A stretch of DNA of 64,000 nt from Shewanella polaris (GCF_006385555.1 NZ_CP041036.1:3782001-3846000); one strand, 5' to 3'. Numbered from the stretch's first letter, positions 47,690 through 58,040 are shown. Numbers and translations are program-made. Notes: generated by a model from the sequence alone, not told the origin.

Positions 47690-48304
47690 ATGACCACAAC
47701 CTCAGCTATGCCAACCTTAGTTTACGATATCGGCAATCACCGTTATCTCAATATTACGGCAAGATGCACATTAAGATGCCAGTTCTGCCCCAAGCATAAT
47801 GGTTCGAAGCAAGTGCACGAGTACGACTTATCTCTCACTCAACGTATTACCGCAGAGGATATTATCCCCTTATTAGGTAATGTAAATGAAGTGGAAGAAT
47901 ACGTATTTTGCGGCTTTGGTGAACCCACTTTAAACCTTGAGTGTTTGCTTGAAGTTGCCCGAGAGATAAAAGCACAAGGTGGACACGTAAGGCTGAATAC
48001 TGATGGTTTAGGTAATCACTTTCACCGTCGTAATATTTTGCCAGAGCTCAGCCAATACATAGACAGTTTATCAATTTCACTCAATGCCGATACAGCAGAA
48101 AGCTACCAACAACACTGTCGTCCCAAGCTTGAAAACTCATATGAGGCACTGCTTGAATTTATTCAACTGGCTCCTAAATATATACCTCAAGTGCAAGTGA
48201 GTGCCATTAATGGACTGGCTAATGTAAACATTGAACGTTGCCGCATTATCGCAGAACAAAACGGCGCAATATTTAAACAACGCGAGTTAGATGTCATTGG
48301 TTAA
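47690..48304 (+). CDS. TatD-linked radical SAM protein
   Basis: 204 residues from the ATG at 47690; the in-frame starts at 47582 falls in a terminator and ATGs at 47666, 47675 and 47708 are alternatives. CxxxCxxC in ITARCTLRCQFCPK binds the 4Fe-4S cluster, with FCGFGEPTL as the AdoMet site. Resembles the TatD-linked radical SAM family; substrate unknown. No tatD gene adjoins it here. Confidence 0.85.
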   Translation: MTTTSAMPTLVYDIGNHRYLNITARCTLRCQFCPKHNGSKQVHEYDLSLTQRITAEDIIPLLGNVNEVEEYVFCGFGEPTLNLECLLEVAREIKAQGGHVRLNTDGLGNHFHRRNILPELSQYIDSLSISLNADTAESYQQHCRPKLENSYEALLEFIQLAPKYIPQVQVSAINGLANVNIERCRIIAEQNGAIFKQRELDVIG

Positions 48305-48393
48305 ACAAACCAGATCTATTAGTGGATAGACGTTTTCGCCAAAGAAGGCTTCATGTTAGTATTGTTGCAAGAGAATGCTAAAAAAGTGGCACA

Positions 48394-50652
48394 ATGTCTA
48401 AACACAAATCAGTGGGTTCTTCAAACACGTTATTAATTTCATCACAAGCGACTCATTGGTCTCAACAGCACATTCTTTCGCTGTTAAGCCAACTGATTAT
48501 TTTATTAATTGCGGTGTTTATTATCACTAGCATGGTGGTCAATTTAGGCGAACGTCGCCTACAAGAAGATTGGGCCGACCAGCGTTACAGTGAATTACAA
48601 ACAGTCGCTTCTTTGGCGTCAGACAAAGTATCATTTTTGCAATTTAGAACTCAAACCATTGCAAAAGATGAATTACTGCGGCAATACCTGCTAAACCCAT
48701 CAGAAAAACTGAAATTAAAAACCATCAAAAGATGGGACTCATTAACTGAAAATATACCAGAGCTTCTTGATCTGGCATTATTTAACCCTCAAGGAGAACT
48801 TCAGTTTTCCACTACGGGGAGTTTCAATAACATGCAGCTACCAGCAACATTATTGGGCTCAAGTAAAAATATGGGTGGCAGTGATATTTACACTTCACCA
48901 ATGGCATTTACTCCCATTAATGGCATATTAGAACCTTATTTTTACCAGTTATCATGGATAGAGAATCCAGACCAAAGTATTAATGGTTATTTGGTCACTT
49001 ACAATTCTATTGTTAAATTACTTGAAACAATAAAACCCGCTTTTTTCAACCAAAACTCGCCATTACTGCTGCTTGATACTCAAGGCTTCCTGTATGCGGG
49101 AGCCAACCAACCTACTCCATTAAACAGCATGCCTGACACTTTAGGAGCCAGTTTAAAACAAACTAACCCCGAGTTATGGCGAGTGATGGCAATGAATAAC
49201 TTTGGTCAGTTTCATAGCCAAGATTCAACTTTTGTATATTTAAAAGTTGAATTAACTAGCCAATATGAAACTAAAAGAGAATACTTTTTATTATCTTACA
49301 TACGCCATGATGATATTGCAGCTCGGTATGCACAATGGCGAATGGCGATCATTATTGCGGGATGCCTAATCGCACTATTTGCTAGCTTACTGATTATATT
49401 AAGGCATCGATTTGTCCTAGAGCGACGAGCAAAACAAAATAGCGTCCAATTGAGTAACGGTCTATTTAACAACGAATTGAGCTGTTTAATTGTCAATGAT
49501 AGTGGCCGCATCCAAAGTGTAAATGCTAAAGCATCTGCAGCCTTATCACTGCCAATTGATGCCCTCAAAGATCGCAGCATACAAAGAGTACTGCATCTTG
49601 ATGATGATCGTTTCCATCAAATTAAAGAGGCGTTAACGCTTCATAACCAATGGCGAGGTGAAATCAATTTAGAAACACTTAATAGTAGTATGTTACAGAC
49701 TCACATTCGCAACGAAAAATGCCCTAACAGTAATGAGCATTACTGGTTGGTCACATTTGAAGATATTACCGCATTAATTGATAGTCAGCGCCAAGCCTAT
49801 CTCTATCACTTAATGAGCAATGGTGCAGTTGCTTCGGCGCTCACAGATGCCAATGGAGCAATCATAAAATATAATCACCAATTTGATCTGCTGATGTCTT
49901 TACACGGAGACTCTAATATTTCGCTCACCGAGTTGCTCGGTGAGGAACTGGATAATCAATGGCAAAATATTACCGCACAAATTAGTTTACAAGGTGAATG
50001 GACTGCGCAAATTATGCCATTTAACCATAGCCGTTTTACACATTGCTTAAAAACAACGTTAACAGGTCAACTTACATTTGAAGGGGATATTGAATTTCTT
50101 ATTTGCACCTTTGAAGAAACGACTCCCGCGATATCAGTCCAAAACAGCAGTAATATAATAGGTCATCGCAGCGCCATTGTATTACGCTTAAACGAGCTTG
50201 AAGATTACTTTATTAATCTTAACGAGCTCACCAAAGAAAATTCAAGCTTACTGGTGATGGACATCAATCCAGAAAGCATTTTCAGCAATATGGGTAATAT
50301 AAGTCAACTTGAAAAGTGCCAAAAAGACATTGAACTGCAATTACTGATTAAGTTACCACTTAATTATCAAATTGCTCAATGGCAACTTGGAAAGCTGGTC
50401 ATTTTAATGCCAGAGACCAATGCGAATTCAGCACATAAATATGCCATTAATATAATGCAACGATTAGAAGAAATGAATTTAGGCGCAGGGATTAATATTG
50501 GCATAGCGAGCTATTTGCAAGCGCAAAGTTTAGATCAATATCTAGCTCATGCTGAAATAGCATTAAAACGTGCAAAGCAGTCCGTTGATCAAAATATTTG
50601 CCAAGCTTTTACTCGTTCAATTGATAATGACAACCTCCACGAAAGTGATTAA
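48394..50652 (+). CDS. Membrane sensor with PAS regions and degenerate GGDEF domain
   Basis: 752 residues. TM1 at about 26-48 and TM2 at about 315-337 bracket a periplasmic sensing domain (Cache-like). Cytosolic part: PAS-like region 350-455, a second at 470-580, then a C-terminal segment ending INIGIASYLQAQSLDQYLAH, AEIALKRAKQSVDQN, which is the end of a GGDEF domain. The GG(D/E)EF motif itself is missing (replaced near LVILMPETNANS), so it is unlikely to make c-di-GMP and may be a signal-relay or GTP-binding protein. No output domain partner adjacent. Confidence 0.8.
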   Translation: MSKHKSVGSSNTLLISSQATHWSQQHILSLLSQLIILLIAVFIITSMVVNLGERRLQEDWADQRYSELQTVASLASDKVSFLQFRTQTIAKDELLRQYLLNPSEKLKLKTIKRWDSLTENIPELLDLALFNPQGELQFSTTGSFNNMQLPATLLGSSKNMGGSDIYTSPMAFTPINGILEPYFYQLSWIENPDQSINGYLVTYNSIVKLLETIKPAFFNQNSPLLLLDTQGFLYAGANQPTPLNSMPDTLGASLKQTNPELWRVMAMNNFGQFHSQDSTFVYLKVELTSQYETKREYFLLSYIRHDDIAARYAQWRMAIIIAGCLIALFASLLIILRHRFVLERRAKQNSVQLSNGLFNNELSCLIVNDSGRIQSVNAKASAALSLPIDALKDRSIQRVLHLDDDRFHQIKEALTLHNQWRGEINLETLNSSMLQTHIRNEKCPNSNEHYWLVTFEDITALIDSQRQAYLYHLMSNGAVASALTDANGAIIKYNHQFDLLMSLHGDSNISLTELLGEELDNQWQNITAQISLQGEWTAQIMPFNHSRFTHCLKTTLTGQLTFEGDIEFLICTFEETTPAISVQNSSNIIGHRSAIVLRLNELEDYFINLNELTKENSSLLVMDINPESIFSNMGNISQLEKCQKDIELQLLIKLPLNYQIAQWQLGKLVILMPETNANSAHKYAINIMQRLEEMNLGAGINIGIASYLQAQSLDQYLAHAEIALKRAKQSVDQNICQAFTRSIDNDNLHESD

Positions 50653-50742
50653 CTCAAACACTTTGCGTAACGGTAAATTCTTTGCGTAACTGTAGTATGT
50701 GACTTTAAAAATTGTATTGTCGTCAGCCAAATAAATTTCGCT

Positions 50743-50780
50743 TATCGCGGGTTGTTAACCTAAATTAACAACCCGCGATA
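50743..50780. repeat. Perfect 16-bp inverted repeat
   Basis: TATCGCGGGTTGTTAA, loop CCTAAA, TTAACAACCCGCGATA. Between the convergent genes at 48394-50652 and 50839-52287. No T tract, GC-rich arms; perhaps a transcription stop or a mobile small repeat. Confidence 0.8.
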
Positions 50781-50838
50781 TATTGGCAATACTCCCTCAT
50801 CTTAAGCCACTCCCCTTGTATAAGCATTGTTCAATACA

Positions 50839-52287
50839 CTATTCATGAACACGGGGATGAGGATTACTGGTAATGTCAGTAAGAATATCATCTGATTCAA
50901 GTTTAAAGGGCTGTATATTATCCGGCAGCTGACTTTCTTTAATTTCAACAATACTTGAACGATTCATTGTCACTTTAAAACGCGCATATTCCGGTTGTTT
51001 TTTACCATCACGCAACACCGCAACCAAATTAACTTGATAGCGACGCTCAACAGACTCATTACTAATATTACCTTCGTTTTCTGAATATATTTTGGCTTTC
51101 CCGCGCTCTAAATGACGAGCAAAAGGCACTAAACTGAAGTTAACTTGCTCTTGAATTTGCGAATAGTCGGCTTCAAAAGGCTTATTGGTAACCTTAGTAG
51201 CGATACGATAATGCAGCACTTCTGAGTCCACTTTGTTTTGACTATGGCGTTGCTTCATAATTTCAGTTACTACATCAGGGATATCTTGGCTGCGCATAAA
51301 CTCTAGCCAAACAAGTTGTTTTGCAACCACTGTTTGGGTAGTTGTATCGCGTAAAATACGACTCCAGCGAGGACGTCCTCGTTGAATAAACCGCCACATC
51401 GCATTTCGAATGTCCTCTTTGAAAATTTCCCTGAAGCCATAAATAACAGCCAACGTGAGTAATAACGTTAAAGTCAGTTCATTAAAGAAACCTTGAGCTT
51501 TTATAATCATCGCTGACACCACCAGCATAACTAAGCCCGTAGCAATTCCTGTAACGAATTTTTTAAGCCCTACGCCTAAAGGTTTTAACTCTTCTTTTAA
51601 GACAACCCCTTGCTGAATAAGACGCCTTAACAGCAACATTTTATTAGAGATTCGGTTAGCATCTAGCTGAGTTTGCACTGAATTATATTTACGCTCTTGT
51701 TCTCGATAATGATTTTCGCCACGACATAAGCTCAACACTTTATCTTTAACATCACTATAATCAGCACTTCTAGGGCTACGAGATAATGTCTTTAATAGTT
51801 GCTGTTCGCAAAACCAAGATAAGTAATTATCAGCATGTTCGAAATAAGATTTCCACTTAGGATCACTCGGTTCATTACGACGAAACTTTTTTAACAATTG
51901 CGTCACCACATCACAAAGCTCATCCAGCTCAGGATAAAACTCACTAGGATCAGTTTTTTGATGTAATTCTTTACCATCAGTTTCAATAGCAACAGCAAAT
52001 TGGTATGCGAATAAATTAAGGTATAAACGAAACTCTTCTATGGTTCGTTTATTTAAACTGATAAAACGAGACTGAACTAAAGGTAAATGAAGGCCTTTAG
52101 AATAATAAGAACGGCGTCCGAGAATACCACTGTGATAATACTCTTCTTCATCAAAGGTATGCGAACCAACACCCATTTCGGTTGGTAAATAAAAATACAG
52201 ATCAAATACCCGTTGGTCTCCAGGACCCATTTGATGGCTGAATTTTATTGATAATGCTTCTTCTTGTTTTACTTTAACTTTTGCCAC
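50839..52287 (-). CDS. Conserved membrane protein of unknown function
   Basis: 482 residues. N-terminal domain (1-230) soluble and helical, two adjacent transmembrane helices at about 250-290 (FVTGIATGLVMLVVSAMIIK and LTLTLLLTLAVIYGF), C-terminal soluble domain with a W-R-F-I-Q-R-G-R stretch. No domain recognised. Probably conserved in Shewanella, since it lies in otherwise core sequence; function unknown. Confidence 0.7.
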   Translation of the reverse strand: MAKVKVKQEEALSIKFSHQMGPGDQRVFDLYFYLPTEMGVGSHTFDEEEYYHSGILGRRSYYSKGLHLPLVQSRFISLNKRTIEEFRLYLNLFAYQFAVAIETDGKELHQKTDPSEFYPELDELCDVVTQLLKKFRRNEPSDPKWKSYFEHADNYLSWFCEQQLLKTLSRSPRSADYSDVKDKVLSLCRGENHYREQERKYNSVQTQLDANRISNKMLLLRRLIQQGVVLKEELKPLGVGLKKFVTGIATGLVMLVVSAMIIKAQGFFNELTLTLLLTLAVIYGFREIFKEDIRNAMWRFIQRGRPRWSRILRDTTTQTVVAKQLVWLEFMRSQDIPDVVTEIMKQRHSQNKVDSEVLHYRIATKVTNKPFEADYSQIQEQVNFSLVPFARHLERGKAKIYSENEGNISNESVERRYQVNLVAVLRDGKKQPEYARFKVTMNRSSIVEIKESQLPDNIQPFKLESDDILTDITSNPHPRVHE

Positions 52288-52395
52288 TATATTTGTTCAC
52301 ACACCTTTTTTCATCAACACAGACCCACTATACCGTAAAGGGAATATTAAGCTAAAAGTTAATTTATTCAATGAAAATTAGTCAGAACTATGTTG

Positions 52396-52965
52396 TTAAT
52401 TTAGCTGACAAGCCCACACATTATTGCTTGGAAGAAAATCTAGCCTTGCCTTGGTTAATGTTTTATCTAAATAGCTTATCTGAATCTGTTGAGATACACC
52501 TGCCTCTGCTAGCAATTCTTCTGTAGCAATACTAAATTCGTTCTCCAAGTATGGGCGTAACAGACTGTTATCTTGCCAGTCAGTCGGTTGTAACGTTAAT
52601 ACTAAATGGTACGTTAATGACCCCATATCAAGTCGTTCAACCTCACCAAATAATTGCGCGATTTCTATGCCATTTGTTAATGACTGTAATCGGTAAGTTA
52701 GCTTTGCTTGATTATTTTCAATACTGAACGTTAACTCAGCATTACTTTTTTCAACGGTTAACGGTAATTCACCTAAGTGATTAAAATAACCATCAGCACG
52801 ACAATCAAAATGCCATACATTAGGAGGGTTGTTAACGCGATGAAGAACATAGGTCACAGTAAACGTAATTAGCACCAAACTTAATATAAAAAAAAGTTTT
52901 CCCCTTGAGGATTGTAAAAATCTGCGTATTTTTATATGCCATAATCGAGTCATTGATCTAGCCAC
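52396..52965 (-). CDS. ToxS-like single-pass membrane protein
   Basis: 189 residues. TM at about 24-42 (LFFILSLVLITFTVTYVLH) with a short basic cytosolic tail, then a periplasmic beta-rich domain with two cysteines (HFDCRADG and VWACQLN). Overlaps the ToxR-like gene by 8 bp. Size and topology are those of ToxS, which stabilises ToxR; sequence similarity to ToxS is weak by eye, so the pairing is inferred from arrangement. Confidence 0.65.
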   Translation of the reverse strand: MARSMTRLWHIKIRRFLQSSRGKLFFILSLVLITFTVTYVLHRVNNPPNVWHFDCRADGYFNHLGELPLTVEKSNAELTFSIENNQAKLTYRLQSLTNGIEIAQLFGEVERLDMGSLTYHLVLTLQPTDWQDNSLLRPYLENEFSIATEELLAEAGVSQQIQISYLDKTLTKARLDFLPSNNVWACQLN

Positions 52966-53704
52966 AAATATGTACCTTTTGCAGCCATTGCTGGGTAATA
53001 AATGGCGAACTCATGTCATCAACATTGACTTTAATACTGCTGACCACAGGTTCAATTTCACTAGAATCGATCAAAATAAAACTAATATAGTGTTGATTAG
53101 CAGATAAAGCCATTGTGATAGAATCCCAGCGTACATGGTGACACAAGCGTAATTGTGAAGCTAAGCAGTCTGCATGTAATAACACATCTTGTTGATTATC
53201 ACTTCCAAACACAAATAGTCGAATAACGTGTCCATTTTGCGTTAACACTTGCCGCAATACATCTGCCTGTGTAAACAGAGGGGGATTAAGATTTGAGTAA
53301 ACAAATAATAATGCACTTAAGAGAATAACGATAATAAATAGATACTGACCGGAAGAGAGTAGTCGATTAGGTAACTCCAATATTTTAGTACGCTTATTCA
53401 TCGCTGTAGCGTATAGAACCACCCCTTGATCAGGCACATATTCAATCATATTCACATGACGTTGACACAAATAATTAATAATTTTACTGATAATATCCAG
53501 TAGTTCAGAATGAGGTATTTGCTGAGGACTGTCGCCAGATATTGCGACAGTTTGAAGCATAGAGAGAGGAACCACTTGGCCGCGATGCAGAGCCAACTGA
53601 TTTAAGACCCAGTATTCATGATCATTTAAATGCCACTGGGTCGCCGTGGTCTGGTCGATCAGCATACGTTCTGTATTGTCGAACCAACAACATCCTAATT
53701 GCAT
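52958..53704 (-). CDS. ToxR-like transmembrane transcription regulator
   Basis: 248 residues. N-terminal winged helix (about 1-100: LNDHEYWVLNQLALHRGQVV, then a HSELLDIISKIINYLCQRHV recognition helix and wing VPDQGVVLYAT), one transmembrane helix at 120-138 (YLFIIVILLSALLFVYSNL) and a periplasmic domain with two cysteines. This is the ToxR/CadC topology: DNA-binding in the cytosol, sensing in the periplasm. The downstream ToxS-like gene supports it. Confidence 0.75.
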   Translation of the reverse strand: MQLGCCWFDNTERMLIDQTTATQWHLNDHEYWVLNQLALHRGQVVPLSMLQTVAISGDSPQQIPHSELLDIISKIINYLCQRHVNMIEYVPDQGVVLYATAMNKRTKILELPNRLLSSGQYLFIIVILLSALLFVYSNLNPPLFTQADVLRQVLTQNGHVIRLFVFGSDNQQDVLLHADCLASQLRLCHHVRWDSITMALSANQHYISFILIDSSEIEPVVSSIKVNVDDMSSPFITQQWLQKVHICG

Positions 53705-54180
53705 CGCACTGTCTCAGTGTATCGACTGATAAAAAAAGTATACTCTCAAAAGAAGCGCTAAATGGATTCCTTGGTCACGATCTTGTGGATAAGATTATTA
53801 TTTGTGAGCGAGTCCGCGAATAGTACGATTTTTATGCGCAAAGTATAATTGCATGATAACGAATATAAAAATCGCAAATTTCATTATTATTGTTACAGTG
53901 ATTGAGATAGAAATGGTTCATTTCATTTGAATCAAACTATAAAAGAACACCTCATAGTATCAATTCTTGGATAGAAATAAGTATTAATTATAATAACTCT
54001 ATAACGAATGAATTGTAGAACGAATAATCGTAGCCGTGATCGCTGCATTGGCAATAATAAGCCCTTCACTATCCAGTGACTAGGTTAGTACAATGGGGAA
54101 AAGTCATTAATATATAAATAAAGTGGTGAGAGAGTTAGTGATGTATAAGCTAAATATTACACTTATTTTAAATCAGCCAT
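53705..54180. other. Intergenic upstream of the ToxR-like gene
   Basis: AT-rich, no full gene. At 53990-54070 (minus) a short open stretch reads like a membrane-protein tail (GLIIANAAITATIIRST), possibly a remnant, but too short to call. Confidence 0.4.
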
Positions 54181-54208
54181 AAAAAAAGCTGGCAGAGCCA
54201 GCATTTTT
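54181..54208 (-). terminator. Terminator of the DUF481 gene
   Basis: GCTGGC AGA GCCAGC with a run of T on the minus strand. Confidence 0.85.
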
Positions 54209-54246
54209 ATACTTACATTCTAGGTTACATAATTTATGCAGCTAAC

Positions 54247-54987
54247 TCAAAATGAATATAATAATGTCATGTTTGTTTCTGTATCAGTGCTTTCTTTATC
54301 ATCAAGCGGTTCACTGTTATAACGAACAATAACGGCAAATTTCATCGCTAGAGCACCAACAATATTTGCAGTTAATGAGGTTTCAGAACGAGCATCTAAT
54401 TTACTCCCCCAATCGGCAATAAATTTCTGCTGGAACTTAGATGAATCACTGATCTTGGTTTGGAAATCAATCACCGCGTGAGCAACAACGCTGTCGTCGC
54501 TATCATAACCTTCCGCCAGTGCTGATTCGTCATCAAGTTGTTGATATATATAACCAGGACCCGCTTCTGCTTTTAACGACATTCTATCGGTATCAATAAA
54601 ACGGTGACCATAACCAGCTGAAGTCGTTGAAGTGAAATCATAACCAGTAAATGGATCCACTTCATAGTTAGTATTAGCAAATAAATAGCTCACATCATTA
54701 ATTTGATAGTCGCCTTGTACACCAAGAAAATAACGCTTTGCAGTCACTTCATCAGTATCTTCTTTGTACAGTCCTTCTAATACATACTCGTTTTCCCAGT
54801 CACCTAATTCTTGTTTTAACGCGAAGCGCGCTTTAAACGAAGAAGTATCAGTATTACCAGTGGTTAAAGTCGCACCTAATTCTGCTTCACCAGCAAGAGT
54901 GGCATCACCTTCAACAAACTCACTTCCAGCATGTGCTGCAAATGGCATGGTTAGTGTAATAGCTGCAGTAAGTAGCAGTTTTTTCAT
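54247..54987 (-). CDS. DUF481 outer-membrane beta-barrel protein
   Basis: 246 residues. Signal peptide (LLLTAAITLTMPFAAHAGSE), then alternating beta strands with aromatic girdle residues and a C-terminal aromatic MTLLYSF, typical of outer-membrane barrels. GAELGATLTTGNTDTSSFKA and YVLEGLYKEDTDEVTAKRYF match the DUF481 (YdiY, salt-induced) family. Own terminator; monocistronic. Confidence 0.85.
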   Translation of the reverse strand: MKKLLLTAAITLTMPFAAHAGSEFVEGDATLAGEAELGATLTTGNTDTSSFKARFALKQELGDWENEYVLEGLYKEDTDEVTAKRYFLGVQGDYQINDVSYLFANTNYEVDPFTGYDFTSTTSAGYGHRFIDTDRMSLKAEAGPGYIYQQLDDESALAEGYDSDDSVVAHAVIDFQTKISDSSKFQQKFIADWGSKLDARSETSLTANIVGALAMKFAVIVRYNSEPLDDKESTDTETNMTLLYSF

Positions 54988-55103
54988 GTCATTTCGTCCT
55001 TTATTTACGATTTACAAACCTAATGTGGGGTCATGCGCTTAAAATTCCCACGCATACTAACACTTTGCCCGCAGAATTGAAAAAATAGTCATACCGCTAA
55101 GCG

Positions 55104-55372
55104 CTAAGCAACAAGGATCTTAGCTTGCCAACGGCCACAGCGCCAATGCCATATCATTGACACCCCCCTAACCCATTCATCAAGCGCTAAGGCGGCCCAA
55201 ACACCCAATAAACCATACTCTAAGTGGATCCCCGAGATAATAAGCACCTGGTACCGCAATATGACTCATGGTTTATCATAAAAGTGTTAATTGCTGCCGT
55301 TAAAAAGTGTAAAGCAAAATCGATGAATAGTGGCCAAGTCAGTAAAATAACGATAAAGGTGTATTTGGCTTA
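55104..55372 (-). pseudogene. MATE-family efflux transporter remnant
   Basis: Minus strand: an N-terminal piece TWPLFIDFALHFLTAAINTF at about 55275-55340 is followed directly by a C-terminal piece, SHIAVPGAYYLG then (after a frameshift) EYGLLGVWAALALDEWVRG, SMIWHWRCGRWQ and a stop at 55104-55106. These are the beginning and the end of one MATE transporter; the roughly 350 residues in between are deleted. 54988-55571 contains nothing else beyond the fba terminator. Confidence 0.7.
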
Positions 55373-55513
55373 ACAGCCCCTAGTAATTCAACTATTAAGA
55401 TGGCTAACAGCATAAAGGTTACATCAGTAAGCTATGATATTTAGGGGCAATTTTTAAGGCGAGGATAATGCTAGATAGCGTTTAAAAAACAATATTTTTT
55501 CGTTATTTATTGA

Positions 55514-55549
55514 CAAAAAAATCAGCTCATTCAAAAAATGAGCTGATTT
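55514..55549 (-). terminator. fba terminator
   Basis: Minus: AAATCAGCTCATTTTTTGAA arm, loop and TGAGCTGATTTTTTT; strong. Confidence 0.9.
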
Positions 55550-55571
55550 GCTTTTTTAACGTAAAACTGGC

Positions 55572-56636
55572 TTACATGATTTTAGGGTCAAGTTCACCAG
55601 ATTGATAAGCTTTATACATTGCTTGCAGTGATTTAGGCTTAATTTTAGAGCCCATCCCCGCACAACCAAATGCTTCATAACGAGTTGTACAAATGTCAGC
55701 CATTGCTTCCATTGACGCTTTTAAGAATTTACGCGGGTCAAATTCTGCTGGATTTTCGGCTAAGAATTTACGTACTGCACCCGTTGATGCTAAACGTAAA
55801 TCCGTATCAATGTTCACTTTACGAACACCGTGCTTAATACCTTCAACAATTTCTTCTAACGGTACACCGTAAGTTTCTGGTATTTGACCACCATATTTGT
55901 TGATGATCTGCAGCCATTCTTGTGGTACTGAAGACGAACCGTGCATCACTAAGTGCGTATTAGGGATACGCGCATGGATTTCTTTAATACGATCAATACG
56001 TAACACATCACCAGTAGGCTTACGGCTAAACTTGTAAGCACCATGGCTAGTACCAATAGCAATAGCTAATGCGTCAACATGGGTATCAGCAACGAAACGC
56101 GCCGCTTCTTCAGGGGTGGTTAGCATTTGATCCATACTAAGGGTACCAACAGCACCAATACCATCTTCTTCGCCTGCTTGGCCTGTTTCTAAACTGCCTA
56201 AACAACCAATTTCACCTTCAACCGACACACCACAAGCATGAGCAAAAGCGACAGTACGACGAGTCACATCAACGTTGTAGTCATAAGATGCAGGTGTTTT
56301 ACCATCGGCCATAAGTGAGCCATCCATCATTACTGATGACATGCCTAACTGGATCGAACGCTGACAAATATCAGGGTCAGTACCATGGTCTTGATGAATA
56401 CACACAGGAATATCAGGATACTGCTCAAGCGCAGCTGCCATAAGATATTTTAGAAACTGTGGACGAGCATATTTACGTGCACCAGCAGATGCTTGCACAA
56501 TTACAGGGCTGTCTGTTGCTTCAGCCGCTTGCATAATTGCGCGCATTTGCTCAAGGTTATTTACGTTAAATGCAGGGACGCCATAATCATGCTCAGCAGC
56601 ATGATCAAGTAGTTGTCGTAGAGAGATAAGAGCCAT
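55572..56636 (-). CDS. fba: Fructose-bisphosphate aldolase class II
   Basis: 354 residues from the ATG at 56636, whose Shine-Dalgarno GGAGA lies just upstream (an earlier in-frame ATG is inside that sequence). Zinc class II aldolase (CbbA/Calvin subtype): QDHGTDP with metal ligands, [20 protein letters not shown]. Cleaves fructose-1,6-bisphosphate. Last gene of tkt-epd-pgk-fba. Confidence 0.95.
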   Translation of the reverse strand: MALISLRQLLDHAAEHDYGVPAFNVNNLEQMRAIMQAAEATDSPVIVQASAGARKYARPQFLKYLMAAALEQYPDIPVCIHQDHGTDPDICQRSIQLGMSSVMMDGSLMADGKTPASYDYNVDVTRRTVAFAHACGVSVEGEIGCLGSLETGQAGEEDGIGAVGTLSMDQMLTTPEEAARFVADTHVDALAIAIGTSHGAYKFSRKPTGDVLRIDRIKEIHARIPNTHLVMHGSSSVPQEWLQIINKYGGQIPETYGVPLEEIVEGIKHGVRKVNIDTDLRLASTGAVRKFLAENPAEFDPRKFLKASMEAMADICTTRYEAFGCAGMGSKIKPKSLQAMYKAYQSGELDPKIM

Positions 56637-56698
56637 TTCGTTCTCCATTAATAGGGTGATTACTCACCTAGGTCGCTATCGTTTGGACGGATTGTTAA

Positions 56699-56735
56699 CT
56701 CTGCGACAACCTAATTCCATTAGGCTGTAACAGAG
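56699..56735 (-). promoter_or_regulatory. Hairpin in the pgk-fba intergenic region
   Basis: Minus: CTCTG...CAGCCTAAT GGA ATTAGGTTG...CAGAG, 5-bp outer and 9-bp inner stem, no T tract. In the 150 bp between pgk and fba; could stabilise or process the fba mRNA. Confidence 0.5.
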
Positions 56736-56789
56736 CATTTTTTATAATAATTATTATTAGGTTTTACGGTAAAATACTTGATGCGTGAA

Positions 56790-57965
56790 CTAACCGCCAC
56801 GTTTTTCAAGCATTGCAACTGCAGGCAACTCTTTACCTTCTAAAAACTCAAGGAAAGCGCCACCACCAGTAGAGATGTAAGATACTTTGTCAGCAATATT
56901 ATATTTATCTACTGCGGCTAAGGTGTCGCCACCACCAGCAATAGAAAATGCTTTTGACTCCGCAATAGCTTGTGCTATGCGTTTAGTACCTTCACCGAAT
57001 TGATCAAACTCAAACACACCCACTGGACCATTCCAGACGATAGTGCCGGCTTGTTCAATAATTTTTGCCAATACTTCAGCACTCTCAGGGCCGATATCAA
57101 ATATCATATCACTGTCAGTGACATCACTCACCGATTTCAGCGTAGCAACAGCCGTAGGGCTAAATTCGCTTGCCACGACCACATCAGTAGGGACAGGAAT
57201 ATCACCACCGCGACTTCGAGCATTGGCCACAAGACGCTTTGCTTCTTCCACTAAGTCAGCTTCATACAATGATTTACCGACATTATAACCCGCAGCTGCA
57301 ATAAAGGTATTGGCAATACCACCACCCACAACAAGCTGGTCAACCTTGGTTGACAGGCTTTCAAGTACGGTTAACTTGGTTGACACTTTTGATCCACCAA
57401 CAATTGCCACCATTGGACGAGCTGGATTATGAAGCGCTTTACCTAATGCATCTAATTCTTGGGCTAATAACGGACCCGCACAGGCTATAGGAGCATAAAC
57501 TCCTACGCCGTGAGTCGACGCTTGAGCGCGATGAGCGGTACCAAATGCATCCATGACATACACATCACATAAGGCAGCCATTTTTTTAGATAACGTCTCA
57601 TCGTTTTTACCTTCACCAATATTAAAGCGAACGTTTTCAAATACGACGACTTCACCCACATTTACCTCAACGCCATCAAGATAATTACTCACCAAGCGTA
57701 CAGAGCAATCAAGGGCTTTGGCCAAATATTCAACCACAGGTTTCATTGAATACTCTGGGTTAAACTCACCTTCGGTAGGGCGACCCAAATGCGACATCAC
57801 CATGACTGCCGCACCTTTTTTGAGTGCTAGTTTAATAGTAGGTAATGAAGCTCGTAAACGCACATCACTGGTTACTAAACCATCGCTGACAGGTACATTT
57901 AAATCTTCACGAATAAGCACACGCTTATTTTGTAGATCTAAATCTGTCATGTTAATAATTGCCAT
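56790..57965 (-). CDS. pgk: Phosphoglycerate kinase
   Basis: 391 residues. RADLNVP-like [31 protein letters not shown], and nucleotide loop [12 protein letters not shown] near the end. Transfers phosphate from 1,3-bisphosphoglycerate to ADP. Confidence 0.97.
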   Translation of the reverse strand: MAIINMTDLDLQNKRVLIREDLNVPVSDGLVTSDVRLRASLPTIKLALKKGAAVMVMSHLGRPTEGEFNPEYSMKPVVEYLAKALDCSVRLVSNYLDGVEVNVGEVVVFENVRFNIGEGKNDETLSKKMAALCDVYVMDAFGTAHRAQASTHGVGVYAPIACAGPLLAQELDALGKALHNPARPMVAIVGGSKVSTKLTVLESLSTKVDQLVVGGGIANTFIAAAGYNVGKSLYEADLVEEAKRLVANARSRGGDIPVPTDVVVASEFSPTAVATLKSVSDVTDSDMIFDIGPESAEVLAKIIEQAGTIVWNGPVGVFEFDQFGEGTKRIAQAIAESKAFSIAGGGDTLAAVDKYNIADKVSYISTGGGAFLEFLEGKELPAVAMLEKRGG

Positions 57966-58040
57966 AATTAGCAGTTCCTTTTTAAGTTAATACGAAATCT
58001 TACTGCGCAACCGGCTTACCCCATTGCGACATAATTGATG

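Noticed and set aside
47582..47690. GTG at 47582 as start of the radical SAM gene
   Set aside because: It lies in the stem of the RND terminator; later ATGs are more plausible.
53990..54070. Membrane-protein tail (minus strand)
   Set aside because: Only about 17 residues look protein-like; too short to call.
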